A program made the translations under genes and the position numbers. A stretch of DNA of 64,000 nt from Pseudomonas sp. GOM7. Lineage in GTDB: Bacteria; Pseudomonadota; Gammaproteobacteria; Pseudomonadales; Pseudomonadaceae. The notes under the pieces were generated by a model that worked only from the letters and a program-made list of their open reading frames with translations, made no database searches and was not told the origin of the DNA. The stretch lies in contig NZ_CP113519.1 in the NCBI RefSeq assembly GCF_026723825.1, forward strand, positions 4,588,001 through 4,652,000, read 5' to 3'. Of the stretch, positions 1-8,579 are shown piece after piece; position 1 is the stretch's first letter, and each line of letters opens with the position of its first letter.

Positions 1-836
1 ATCGCCGCGCTGACGCTGCGGTTATCCTCGGCCGTGCGGGAAAAGGCCATCACGTTGACCCCGCTCGGGCAGGCCGCCAGCAGTACCAGCACCGTGCGCG
101 CGGCATCGTTGAGCCCCGGCAACAGGCCAGTCAGCGTCCAGACCAGGGCCGGGAACAGCAGCAGCTTGACCAGCGCCACGCCCCAGGCCTCAAGGGTTGG
201 CCGTAAGCGATAGCGCGACAGGCTGGCACCGAGCACGATAAGCGCGCAGGGCAAGGCCGCCTGCCCCAGCCAGGTCACCGCGCGCCACAGGCTGTCCGGC
301 ACCATCAAGCCGGAGAGGTTCAGCAGCGCACCCAGCAGCAGGCCAATGATCATCGGGTTGGCCAGGTTCTTCAGCAGCGCGCGGCCATCGACCCGCTCCT
401 GACTGCCGAAGGCCGCATAGAAACTCTGCAGGGAAAACAGCGTGAGGCTGTGGAACACCAGGATGGCGAACACGTACACCAGACCGGCAGCGCCCATCAG
501 GCTGGTGACCAGCGGAATGCCCACCAGCACATTGTTGGAGAACGCAGCCACCAGGCCCAGCGGCGTGGCACGGCCACGTCGCCAGTGGGCGACGCCGTTG
601 ACCAGGGCAAACACAAACAGTACCGGCAGGTAGTAGCCCAGCAGCAACATCGGCGACAGGCCTTCGGCCAGATGCGCCTTGGCGATGCCGGTGAACAGCA
701 GCGTCGGCATGAACAGCTTGAAGGTGATATTGGCCAGCCCGGCGACCGACTCGGCATTGAGCCACTGGCGCCAGCCCAGCACGTAGCCGAGCACGATCAG
801 GGCGAAGATCGGCAGGATCGCCTGTACCGCAAGCAT
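1..836 (-). CDS. AEC-family permease (partial, C-terminus outside window)
   Basis: This is an integral membrane transporter of the auxin efflux carrier (AEC) family, a bile/arsenite/riboflavin transporter-like secondary carrier; the substrate cannot be told. The frame is open from the start to the window edge, so the C-terminus is missing. The translation is dominated by hydrophobic segments. It begins with the AEC-typical ILPIFALIVLGYVLGW and later has NPMIIGLLLGALLNLSG, which resembles the family's mid-protein NP-containing helix. I chose the ATG at 836 because a GAGG lies 11 bases upstream; an in-frame ATG at 857 has no ribosome binding site. Neighbouring genes give no clue to the substrate. 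Confidence 0.8.
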   Translation of the reverse strand, partial: MLAVQAILPIFALIVLGYVLGWRQWLNAESVAGLANITFKLFMPTLLFTGIAKAHLAEGLSPMLLLGYYLPVLFVFALVNGVAHWRRGRATPLGLVAAFSNNVLVGIPLVTSLMGAAGLVYVFAILVFHSLTLFSLQSFYAAFGSQERVDGRALLKNLANPMIIGLLLGALLNLSGLMVPDSLWRAVTWLGQAALPCALIVLGASLSRYRLRPTLEAWGVALVKLLLFPALVWTLTGLLPGLNDAARTVLVLLAACPSGVNVMAFSRTAEDNRSVSAA

Positions 837-1101
837 CGATGAAGCAGCCTCAATCATTGCAGGAAAACGGATCGCAAGCGACCCGAAAGGCCGCACAGCA
901 TACGCTGCGAACCTCGCACTTGCGATGCCGGCTGCATCGCCGCAAGTACTTAGCGCCCACCCGAAAGGCTCGAGATAGAGCGCTCTGATCAAGTATTGCG
1001 GCCATCGATGTTCACTATCAGGCCAGTCAAGTTCTTATCCGAGCGGTCAGCTAGGACAATTACTTCCGTAGACACGAATCACGCCCAACGGAGGCACGGA
1101 C

Positions 1102-1434
1102 ATGAAAACTCGACTGACCCTGACCGCCCTGGCTCTGACCCTGCTGACCTCCACTGCTTTCGCCCTGCCGAGCAATGCACCCTTCCCGCTGGTGGGTGAG
1201 CATCAGGACAGCCAGATCCAGCAAGATCAACCACTCACCCCGCTAGCGGAGAACGGCTCCGAGCGCACGCCCGGCCAGCAGCGCTTCAAGCTGGCAGAAG
1301 ATGGCTATGAGCGTACCCCTGGTGCCCAGCATGTGCAGCTCGCCGAAGACGGCTATGAACGTACCCCCGGCACGCAGCATGTGCAGCTGGCCGAGGACGG
1401 CTATGAGCGTACCCCTGGTGCTCAGCACGTCTGA
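1102..1434 (+). CDS. small secreted protein with four 16-residue tandem repeats
   Basis: A 110-residue protein of unknown function. Residues 1-21 form a Sec signal peptide ending in TAFA. From residue 48 to the end it consists of four tandem 16-residue units of the pattern LAEDGYERTPGAQHVQ; the first unit is the most diverged and the last lacks its final residue. A strong GGAGG lies before the ATG and a hairpin terminator follows, so this looks like a monocistronic gene. Short LAEGG-x-x-RTP-type repeat proteins with signal peptides are seen in other pseudomonads and remain uncharacterised. The repeat carries two acidic residues, a Tyr and an Arg, which would fit a periplasmic or extracellular binding role, but that is a guess. 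Confidence 0.75.
   Translation: MKTRLTLTALALTLLTSTAFALPSNAPFPLVGEHQDSQIQQDQPLTPLAENGSERTPGQQRFKLAEDGYERTPGAQHVQLAEDGYERTPGTQHVQLAEDGYERTPGAQHV
1243..1431 (+). repeat. 48-bp tandem repeat, four units, coding
   Basis: Four consecutive 48-bp units, starting at 1243, 1291, 1339 and 1387, encode the 16-residue repeats of the small secreted protein. Units 2-4 are nearly identical at the DNA level, which suggests recent unit duplication or gene conversion. Confidence 0.85.
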
Positions 1435-1455
1435 AGCAACTCAGCGATACCCCCA

Positions 1456-1481
1456 AGCCCGGCGCACGCCGGGCTTTTCTT
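1456..1481 (+). terminator. intrinsic terminator after repeat protein gene
   Basis: AGCCCGGC, the loop GCAC and GCCGGGCT form a perfect 8-bp stem followed by TTTCTTT, 20 bases after the stop codon of the small repeat protein. Confidence 0.8.
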
Positions 1482-1539
1482 TGGTTATTCGGATTTGATG
1501 TAGGGTTGGTTGATACTGGACTTCTCCGAAGCCCTCACC

Positions 1540-2622
1540 TCAACTCATAACAACCGGCGGCAGCCGATAGATCCAGATACGCCGCAACACCGTCCGAAAC
1601 TGCCCCCACAAGGTTCCACAGTTGTAATGCTGCCCATAACGCTCGGCGATGCGCCGTACCTCGCGCGCCAGTTCGGCATAACGCCGCGCCGGCAGATCGG
1701 GGAACAGGTGATGCTCGATCTGATGGCTGAGGTTGCCAGTGAGGATATGCAGCAGCGGCCCACCAGACAGGTTGCTCGAACCGCGCAACTGGCGCAGATA
1801 CCAGTGACCGCGCGTCTCACCCTCCAGCACTTCGGGCGCGAATACCGCCGCCTTCTCGGTGAAGTGACCACAGAAGATCACCAGAAAGGTCCACAGGTTA
1901 CGCAGCAGGTTGGCCAGCAGATTGCCCGCCAGCACGGCCAGGGCATTGGCGCCGAGCAGCAGCGCCAGCAAGGGGAAGAACAGATAATCCTTGCCCCACT
2001 GCCGTGCCAGCTTGGCACCGAACTGGCGAGCCAGTGGACGCACCTCGTCCTGGCTGATACGCCCCTTGATCAGCTTGTCCAGGCGTAGGTGCTGGATGGC
2101 CACGGCGTACTGGAACAGCAGCGCCTGGATCGTCACCCACAGTGGCTGCCAGCGGTAGAAGGGCTTCCAGCGTTGTTCGGGGAACAAGCGCACCACGCCA
2201 TAGCCGACATCGTCATCCATGCCCAGCACGTTGGTGTAGGTGTGGTGCACATGGTTGTGCGTGTGCCGCCAGAAATCGGCGGGGCCGACGATATCCCACT
2301 CGTACTGGTGCCCGGCAAATTCCGGGTCGTTCATCCAGTCGTACTGGCCATGCATGACGTTATGGCCCAGCTCCATATTCTCGAGGATCTTGCCCAGGCC
2401 CAGCAGCAAAGTGCCGAGCAACCAGGTGGGCGGGAACCAGCCCAGCATCAACAACACCCGGCCGCTCCAGCAGCACAGGCGCACGGCAGCGCGTACACGG
2501 CGAATGTAACGCGCATCGGCCTCGCCCAGGTCGGCCAGGGTGCGCTGGCGCAGGGCGTCCAGCTCGGCGCCGAAGGCCTCCAGTTCGGCAGGGCTCAGTT
2601 CGCGATCAAGACGGGCACTCAC
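1540..2622 (-). CDS. desB: acyl-CoA delta-9 fatty acid desaturase DesB
   Basis: A membrane di-iron desaturase that introduces a cis double bond into saturated acyl-CoA, using electrons supplied by DesC. The three histidine boxes are present: HNVMH at residues 87-91, HTHNHVHH at 120-127 and HQIEHH at 300-305, with hydrophobic stretches between them. The 360-residue length fits the family. I chose the GTG at 2622, which overlaps the desC stop as GTGA and implies translational coupling; a longer reading frame upstream lies inside desC. The order desB-desC-desT matches P. aeruginosa PA4888-PA4890, where DesT represses this pair. Expression is therefore likely tied to the saturated/unsaturated acyl-CoA balance. 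Confidence 0.92.
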   Translation of the reverse strand: MSARLDRELSPAELEAFGAELDALRQRTLADLGEADARYIRRVRAAVRLCCWSGRVLLMLGWFPPTWLLGTLLLGLGKILENMELGHNVMHGQYDWMNDPEFAGHQYEWDIVGPADFWRHTHNHVHHTYTNVLGMDDDVGYGVVRLFPEQRWKPFYRWQPLWVTIQALLFQYAVAIQHLRLDKLIKGRISQDEVRPLARQFGAKLARQWGKDYLFFPLLALLLGANALAVLAGNLLANLLRNLWTFLVIFCGHFTEKAAVFAPEVLEGETRGHWYLRQLRGSSNLSGGPLLHILTGNLSHQIEHHLFPDLPARRYAELAREVRRIAERYGQHYNCGTLWGQFRTVLRRIWIYRLPPVVMS

Positions 2623-3698
2623 AGATCGATCTCCACATCCCCATGCGGGACACTGACACACAAACGAATGGGCTGGTTAGGCTCGGCGAACAGCGCGCCA
2701 CTGCGCAGGTCACGCACCGCGCCGCTGAGCAGGGTGCAGGTGCAACTGGCGCAGATGCCCTGGCGGCAGCCGTGAGCCGGGCGCAAACCACTGGCCTCGG
2801 CCTGCTCCAGCAGGCTGCCCTGATTGTTGCCCGGCACCTGCTGGCCGCTGCGGGCGAAGCGCAGGCGCACCTCGCGCCGTTCATCCACGGTGAGCGGTTC
2901 GTGTGGGCTAAAGCTCTCCACCTGCAGGGTGCCGCCACGCGTCCACCAGCCTTGCAGTTGCTCGACGAAACCGCGCGGGCCACAGGTGATCAGGTGTTCG
3001 CCCGGCAACTCATCCAGTTGATCACGAGTGATACGCCCGCCCGGTTCGCCACTGATGACCCACCGCAGGTGCAGATTGCGATGCCGCTCGGCCAGCCCCT
3101 GCAGTTCTTCGACGAAAGCCCGCTGGCCAGGCCGGCGCACCTGATGCAGCAGCGTTATCGGCGCTGCGAAGCCTTGCGCCAGGGCCTCACGCAGCAACCC
3201 CAGCAACGGCGTAATGCCACTGCCGGCAGCGGCCAGTAACACTGGCCGCCCGTCATTCGGCCACTGCAATTCGCCGAAGGCCGGCGCCAGTTCCAGTAGC
3301 TGCCCCACCTCAAGATGATCGAGCAAGGCAGTGGATAGACGCCCACCCGGCTGGCGCTTGATCGCCAGTTCGACACGGCCATCGGCGCTGACCGCCGTGA
3401 GGCTGTAGCTGCGGCCATGACGCACACCCTCCTGTTCGAGGTAGACCTGCACGTGCTGCCCCGCACGCCAGCCGCGCTCATTGCCATTGCAGCGCAGGGT
3501 CAGCACCAGCATGTCCTCGGCCACCCAACGGCGCGCCGCGACCCGGGCGAACACCCGCTGTACCCGCAACGCGGGATGCAGCAAGCGCAGCAACAGATCG
3601 ACATCGGCCTCGCGTAGCCAGCCGCGTCGGCACAGCGCGCGTAAAGGCTGCAGGGCTGGCACTAGGTGCCGGGCCAGGGAAAGCGACAGGATGGGCAT
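2619..3698 (-). CDS. desC: DesC, ferredoxin/flavin reductase supplying DesB
   Basis: A three-domain NAD(P)H oxidoreductase of 359 residues that passes electrons to the desaturase. An FAD-binding domain carries RSYSLT, which is the FAD-contacting RxYS motif. It is followed by an NAD(P)-binding domain (PVLLAAAGSGITPLLGLL) and a C-terminal plant-type 2Fe-2S domain with Cys311, Cys316, Cys319 and Cys347 (CRQGICASC, then a distant Cys). The gene is first in the desCB operon and overlaps desB by 4 bases. The promoter region it shares with desT holds two palindromes that are good candidates for DesT operators. Confidence 0.92.
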   Translation of the reverse strand: MPILSLSLARHLVPALQPLRALCRRGWLREADVDLLLRLLHPALRVQRVFARVAARRWVAEDMLVLTLRCNGNERGWRAGQHVQVYLEQEGVRHGRSYSLTAVSADGRVELAIKRQPGGRLSTALLDHLEVGQLLELAPAFGELQWPNDGRPVLLAAAGSGITPLLGLLREALAQGFAAPITLLHQVRRPGQRAFVEELQGLAERHRNLHLRWVISGEPGGRITRDQLDELPGEHLITCGPRGFVEQLQGWWTRGGTLQVESFSPHEPLTVDERREVRLRFARSGQQVPGNNQGSLLEQAEASGLRPAHGCRQGICASCTCTLLSGAVRDLRSGALFAEPNQPIRLCVSVPHGDVEIDL

Positions 3699-3714
3699 GC
3701 AGCGACTCTTTTCA

Positions 3715-3730
3715 GTGAACGACTGTTCAC
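3715..3730. promoter_or_regulatory. DesT-type operator, desC-proximal
   Basis: GTGAACGACTGTTCAC is a palindrome with perfect 6-bp arms GTGAAC/GTTCAC around a 4-bp centre. It lies 17 bases upstream of the desC start. The position between desC and the divergent tetR-type gene desT makes it the likely site where DesT represses desCB. Confidence 0.65.
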
Positions 3731-3755
3731 AATGCTGGCAGTCAACTCAAAACGA

Positions 3756-3771
3756 GTCAACAGTCGTTCAC
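3756..3771. promoter_or_regulatory. DesT-type operator, desT-proximal
   Basis: GTCAACAGTCGTTCAC is the reverse complement of the desC-proximal palindrome with one mismatch, 41 bp away centre to centre. It overlaps a TTGACT on the minus strand that could be a -35 element for desC, so binding here could block the promoter. Two sites permit control in both directions. Confidence 0.55.
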
Positions 3772-3846
3772 TGAAGTGCCCCGCATGGTTCGACGCTGCC
3801 CAACCGCATTTGCTAGAGTGCGGCATCGTTCCCTGATCCCACTCGC

Positions 3847-4482
3847 ATGACACCACGCGCCGAACAGAAGCAGCAGACCCGCCAGGCCCTGATGCACGCA
3901 GCTCTCACCCTGATGGAGAGTGGACGCGGCTTCGGCAGCCTGAGCCTGCGCGAGGTCACCCGCCTGGCCGGCATCGTGCCCACCGGGTTCTACCGCCACT
4001 TCGCCGATATGGACGAACTGGGCCTGGCCCTGGTGGCGGAAGTCGGCGAAACCTTCCGCGCCGCCATTCGCCAGGTGCGCCGCCATGAGTTCGAGGTGCG
4101 CGGCATGATCGATGCCTCGGTGCGCATCTTCCTCGCCGAGGTGGCCAACAACCACGCCCAGTTCCTCTTCCTCGCTCGCGAGCAGTACGGCGGCTCGCAG
4201 CCCGTGCGCCAGGCCATCGCCGCCCTGCGCGAGCGCATCACCAGCGACCTGGCCGCCGACCTCAAGCTGATGAGTCGCATGCCGCAGCTAGATCAGGCCG
4301 CGCTGGAGGTGATCTCCGACCTGGTGGTCAAGACCGTGTTCGCCACCCTGCCCGAACTGATCGACCCACCGGCGGCCACGCTCCCTGCGCACCTCACCGC
4401 CGAAGCCAAGGTCATCCAGCAGTTGCGCTTCATCATGATCGGCGGCAAGCACTGGCTGGGACTGGGCAAGCCAGATAGCTGA
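3847..4482 (+). CDS. desT: TetR-family regulator DesT
   Basis: A 211-residue TetR-type repressor. The N-terminal helix-turn-helix spans about residues 31-52 (SLREVTRLAGIVPTGFYRHF), followed by an all-helical ligand-binding domain. In P. aeruginosa DesT binds long-chain acyl-CoA and represses desCB when unsaturated acyl-CoA is abundant. The divergent arrangement with desC and the two palindromes between support the same role here. Downstream, 164 bases separate it from ureE, so it is probably not part of the urease operon. Confidence 0.9.
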   Translation: MTPRAEQKQQTRQALMHAALTLMESGRGFGSLSLREVTRLAGIVPTGFYRHFADMDELGLALVAEVGETFRAAIRQVRRHEFEVRGMIDASVRIFLAEVANNHAQFLFLAREQYGGSQPVRQAIAALRERITSDLAADLKLMSRMPQLDQAALEVISDLVVKTVFATLPELIDPPAATLPAHLTAEAKVIQQLRFIMIGGKHWLGLGKPDS

Positions 4483-4646
4483 ATTGCACCAAAATGGTGC
4501 CGACAAGCCAGCGCGCGCACCAAATAAAACCTATCCACCCCGACAGCTTCCGGAAGTATCGCCTGCAAGCGCCTGCATGCAGTGCTCAGGCGCATTGGCA
4601 AGGCCCTTGCACTATTTGCGGGCACACTGCCCCGGAATCGATACAC

Positions 4647-5147
4647 ATGCTGGTAATCCACAGCCACATCGCACCACAGAACACCTGTGACGCCGAACTG
4701 GAACTGACCTTCGAGGCCCGCAGCAAGAGCCGCCTGCGCTGTTTCACCACTGCCGGCGAAGAGGTCGGCCTGTTTCTCGAACGTGGCCAGCCGGCCCTGG
4801 CCGATGGCGACTGCCTGCAAGCGCAGGACGGCCGTGTGGTGCGCGTGCGCGCCAAGGCCGAACCCTTGTTGCACGTCACCTGCGCCAGCCCCTTCGAGCT
4901 GATGCGCGCCGCCTATCACCTGGGTAACCGCCATGTCGCCCTGCAACTGGGCGATGGCTGGCTGCGCCTGCCCGACGACTACGTGCTCAAGGCCATGCTC
5001 GAACAGCTCGGCGCGACGGTCGAGGCCATCGAGGCCCCCTATCAGCCCGAACAGGGTGCCTATGGCGGCGGTCACCACCACTCCCATCATGGCGAGGCCG
5101 AGTTCAACTACGGCCCACGCCTGCACCAGTTCGGGGTGCGCAAGTGA
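4647..5147 (+). CDS. ureE: urease accessory protein UreE (nickel chaperone)
   Basis: UreE binds Ni(II) and hands it to the UreD-UreF-UreG complex for urease activation. The protein is 166 residues, normal for the family, with a histidine-rich tail containing HHHSHH at 143-148, the usual nickel-binding element. I chose the ATG at 4647, giving MLVIHSHI, a typical UreE start; the frame is open further upstream but carries no UreE similarity. First gene of ureEFG-hupE. Confidence 0.92.
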   Translation: MLVIHSHIAPQNTCDAELELTFEARSKSRLRCFTTAGEEVGLFLERGQPALADGDCLQAQDGRVVRVRAKAEPLLHVTCASPFELMRAAYHLGNRHVALQLGDGWLRLPDDYVLKAMLEQLGATVEAIEAPYQPEQGAYGGGHHHSHHGEAEFNYGPRLHQFGVRK

Positions 5148-5184
5148 GCAAGGCCATGTCGACTGCATTCGCCGAGGCCGCCGC

Positions 5185-5859
5185 GTGAAACCGGCCTGGG
5201 CCCTGTTGCGCCTGGCCAGCCCGCAGCTCCCCATTGGCGGCTACAGCTACTCGCAGGGCCTGGAATGGGCCATCGATAGCGGCCTGATCAAGGATGCCGA
5301 AAGCGCCGAGCGCTGGCTGAGCGACCAGTTGTCGCTGAACCTCTCGCGCTTCGAGGCCCCGTTGCTGCTGGCCCATTGCCGAGCAGCGGTAGAGGGTGAC
5401 TGGAGCCAACTGCAACAGCTCGCCGAGCAGCACCGCGCCAGCCGCGAAACCCGCGAGCTGGCACTGGAAAGCCGGCAGATGGGCTACTCGCTCAGACAGT
5501 TGCTAGAGGGTTTGCCGGAGCTGGACGAAGCCGCCCGCAAACTGCTGGCGAGCCAGGACGAACCCGGCCTGGCCATGGCCTGGGCATTGGCTGCGCGCGC
5601 CTGGCAGATCCGCCCGGACGACGCCCTGGCCGCCTGGCTCTGGGGCTGGTTGGAAAACCAGCTCGCCGTGCTGATGAAAGTGCTGCCCATGGGCCAACAG
5701 GCCGCCCAGCGCCTGACCAGCCGCCTGCTGCCGCAGCTCGATGCTGCCCAGCGACAGGCCGCCGAACTCTCTCCCGAACACTGGGGCAGCGCCGCCTTCG
5801 GCCTGGCCCTGGCGAGCATGGCGCACGAGCGCCAGTACTCACGTCTCTTCCGCTCCTGA
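5185..5859 (+). CDS. ureF: urease accessory protein UreF
   Basis: UreF forms part of the urease activation complex and controls the GTPase UreG. The protein is 224 residues and opens with the family-typical segment around LRLASPQLPIGGYSYSQGLE. The start is a GTG at 5185, chosen because it gives the usual N-terminus and length; the frame upstream of it overlaps ureE. The 37-base ureE-ureF gap contains a 14-codon frame (ATG at 5158) that ends across the ureF start and could couple translation. Only 15 bases separate ureF from ureG. Confidence 0.92.
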   Translation: MKPAWALLRLASPQLPIGGYSYSQGLEWAIDSGLIKDAESAERWLSDQLSLNLSRFEAPLLLAHCRAAVEGDWSQLQQLAEQHRASRETRELALESRQMGYSLRQLLEGLPELDEAARKLLASQDEPGLAMAWALAARAWQIRPDDALAAWLWGWLENQLAVLMKVLPMGQQAAQRLTSRLLPQLDAAQRQAAELSPEHWGSAAFGLALASMAHERQYSRLFRS

Positions 5860-5874
5860 CGAGGAACAAAGCAA

Positions 5875-6489
<615 letters not shown>

Positions 6490-6510
6490 ACCTCCCCTGT
6501 CCCGCCTGCG

Positions 6511-6532
6511 GGAGAGAGGGCCGCCTCTCTCC
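6511..6532 (+). terminator. intercistronic hairpin between ureG and hupE
   Basis: GGAGAGAGG and CCTCTCTCC form a perfect 9-bp stem around GCCG. There is no T-run, so it may stabilise or partially attenuate the ureEFG transcript before hupE rather than stop it fully. Confidence 0.4.
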
Positions 6533-6558
6533 TTACCCATTGAGTCAAGGAGACCTCC

Positions 6559-7131
6559 ATGAATCTGCGCAAAACCCTTTCCGCCATCGCCCTGTTCTGC
6601 ACCCCAGCGCTGGCCTTCGCCCACCCCGGCCATGGCGAATCGGGCCTGCTCTCCGGCCTGGCCCACCCGGTATTCGGTCTGGATCACCTGCTGGCGATGC
6701 TCGCCGTCGGCCTGTGGGCCGCACAGCAAAACGGCGCAGCACGCTGGACACTGCCGCTGACCTTCGTCGGCACCATGCTCATCGGCGGCCTGCTGGGTTT
6801 CTCCGGGGTGGAGATTCCGCTGATGGAAACCGGCATCGCCGGCTCGGTGCTGGCCTTCGGTCTGCTGGTGGCGGTAGCCGCGCGCCTGCCGATGGTCCTG
6901 TCCATTGCCCTGACTGCCCTGTTCGCTCTCACCCACGGTGTTGCCCATGGCCTGGAACTACCGGACTTGGCCAGCCCGCTGGGCTATGCCGCTGGTTTCG
7001 TCATCGCCACGGCGGCCCTGCACGCCTTCGGCTATGCCCTGGTGCGCTTCCTGCCCCAGGCCGCTGCACCGCTGGTGCGCATCGCCGGCGCCGCCTCGGC
7101 ACTGACCGGCGTCTGGTTGCTGGCCAGTTGA
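6559..7131 (+). CDS. ureJ: HupE/UreJ-family nickel permease
   Basis: A 190-residue inner-membrane protein predicted to import nickel for urease. A signal-like first helix ends at AFA (residue 21) and is followed by the family motif HPGHGE (22-27). A second metal motif HPVFGLDH (36-43) comes next, then several hydrophobic segments. AAGGAGA precedes the ATG. HupE/UreJ proteins sit beside either hydrogenase or urease genes; the ureEFG context here points to UreJ. Confidence 0.88.
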   Translation: MNLRKTLSAIALFCTPALAFAHPGHGESGLLSGLAHPVFGLDHLLAMLAVGLWAAQQNGAARWTLPLTFVGTMLIGGLLGFSGVEIPLMETGIAGSVLAFGLLVAVAARLPMVLSIALTALFALTHGVAHGLELPDLASPLGYAAGFVIATAALHAFGYALVRFLPQAAAPLVRIAGAASALTGVWLLAS

Positions 7132-7140
7132 GTCCCTGCC

Positions 7141-7164
7141 GTCCGCCTCTGCCCCGAGGCGGAC
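7141..7164 (+). terminator. hairpin after hupE/ureJ
   Basis: GTCCGCCTC and GAGGCGGAC pair perfectly over 9 bp around TGCCCC, 10 bases after the permease stop codon. There is no strong T-run, so it is a possible rather than certain terminator. Confidence 0.5.
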
Positions 7165-7234
7165 GAACTTCGCCTGAGCTGGCTGCACGAATGTTCGCCA
7201 GCTCGGGATACCCCCATATCCTCTTGCCCGAGCC

Positions 7235-7286
7235 AGGTTATCCCCATAAAGCTCACAGAGGCATGCACAGAATCTGAGGATAACCT
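7235..7286. repeat. inverted repeat AGGTTATCC ... GGATAACCT
   Basis: Perfect 9-bp arms (7235-7243 and 7278-7286) flank a 34-base centre that contains CTCACAG and GCACAG. It is the first of five related TTATCC-ending elements that lie on both sides of the LOG/DUF808 genes. Confidence 0.6.
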
Positions 7287-7419
7287 GCGCGGCGCTTGTC
7301 CCAATGCACCATGGAAACGCCCTCCCGCCTGTCTCAAGCACGCTCCTGCCCACCTGCTCATAAATCCATCAACAGCTTCGAGCCCGCATATAATCTGGCC
7401 TAGCGGCTGCCTTGCAGAG

Positions 7420-7456
7420 CTTATCCACAAGACGACCCACAGCTTCCGGGGAAAAC
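7420..7456. repeat. DnaA-box-containing 37-bp repeat, copy B
   Basis: The element starts with CTTATCCACA, which includes a perfect DnaA-box match TTATCCACA (7421-7429). It continues with CCCACAGCTTCCGGGGAAAAC and is 33/37 identical to the copy at 7587-7623. The right end looks like a decayed GGGGATAA arm. Confidence 0.65.
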
Positions 7457-7586
7457 TCGACAAACTGGCGGCAATCGCCGAATCAAATGTCAAGCCCTTG
7501 TGAACAAAGGATTTTATGCCCTGATCAAAGATTGCTCAGCCTTTGCCAAGCGGCAGGATTTCGGCCATTCATGAAGGAACCACCAG

Positions 7587-7623
7587 CTTATCCACAAGAT
7601 TGCCCACAGCTACCGGGGAAAAC
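7587..7623. repeat. DnaA-box-containing 37-bp repeat, copy C
   Basis: Carries TTATCCACA at 7588-7596 followed by CCCACAGCTACCGGGGAAAAC, and differs from copy B at four positions. The stretch between copies B and C shows no coding potential that I can recognise. Confidence 0.65.
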
Positions 7624-7625
7624 TT

Positions 7626-8340
7626 TTGGTTATTCGGATTTGAAGGGGGGAATGCTTGGTGTGTCACCGGGCTGGCAAGTTTGTGTGTTGGTTTGCTGGC
7701 TGTCCGGGAGTCTGTTCCGGATTGCCGCGTTTTTGTTGATGTTTTTTGTTTCGCCCTCTCGGGCGAGTCACTTTTGACGGGCAAAAGTAACCAAAACCCT
7801 CCGCCCGATCATCCGGCCCTGGCTGCGCCAGGGTTCGCTCACTCCATCGCCGTTCCAGAGGCCCGCCGCGGTGGGCCATCCATGGCCCATCGCGGCTTTC
7901 GCGGCATCCATGCCGCTCAACCTCTTCCACGACGATTCCGTTCGCCCTCCTGGGCGGGCTCTGCACGCGCCTGAACCCTAGGTACCCCCCTGCCCCAACG
8001 GCGTACTGCTTCCGAGCGGCCGGCGTCCCGGGACGCCCTACGCGAACGGGTCGCCGCCCGCTCCTACGCTGCTGCTTGGCAGCCGTAGGGCGGATCGGGG
8101 CGCCGACCGCTCGTAGCGCCAGCGAACAGTCCGCCGGGCCATCCCGAGTTCGGCACCACGGCTCACGCTCAATACTCCCACCAACGGCGTACTGCTACGC
8201 GAGTACGCGAATGAAACTATTGGTTTAATCCGACGGCCACAGCGCAACTTCATAGCGACCAGAACACGCCGGGCATACTCCGAAATGCCCCGGCGCAGCA
8301 GGGTGGGTATCAAAACTGACCTCCCCGCCCCTAGAAGAAG
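7626..8340. repeat. mosaic of dispersed intergenic repeats, no gene recognised
   Basis: This stretch holds no convincing gene. It begins with TTGGTTATTCGGATTTGA, an 18-bp sequence also present at 1481-1498. It contains small hairpins (CGCCC/GGGCG at 7752-7765 and CTTTTG/CAAAAG at 7771-7786) and a direct repeat CCAACGGCGTACTGCT at 7995-8010 and 8181-8196. A GTAGGGCGGATC stretch near 8086 resembles repeats I know from intergenic regions of other pseudomonads. The short open frames here have no ribosome binding sites and look like fragments of such repeats. Confidence 0.5.
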
Positions 8341-8444
8341 CCAATTTTCTGGATGCCCCTATGACCCTGATCGAAACAATCTAAGGGCAGCCCGACGGCA
8401 TCCCGGCTAGCCTTCTGATCACCGCCAGATAAGGAAGCCTTGCC

Positions 8445-8519
8445 ATGTCCCTCGACGATCTACGCCAATTGCTCGCCAGCTACGCCTGCGCCGCCTGTGG
8501 CATCGATACCCGTCATTGA
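8445..8519 (+). CDS. possible micropeptide of 24 residues
   Basis: A short frame MSLDDLRQLLASYACAAC... with AAGGA 9 bases before its ATG, ending 60 bases before the LOG-family gene. It has three cysteines, two of them as CAAC. It could be a leader peptide or the remnant of a lost gene. I do not recognise it, and the only support is the ribosome binding site and its position. Confidence 0.3.
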   Translation: MSLDDLRQLLASYACAACGIDTRH

Positions 8520-8579
8520 CCCTTGGTGACAACGCGGCGACTCGCTAACCTTGGCGCTTTTCCGTCGAGGAGTCGCGGC

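Noticed and set aside
7420..7623. Chromosomal replication origin
   Set aside because: DnaA-box-like sites exist, but there is no AT-rich unwinding region and no dnaA, dnaN or rpmH gene. The related copies at 10.3-10.5 kb suggest a repeat family.
7412..7974. Two overlapping plus-strand frames in the repeat-rich gap
   Set aside because: They have no ribosome binding sites and their sequences coincide with dispersed repeats.
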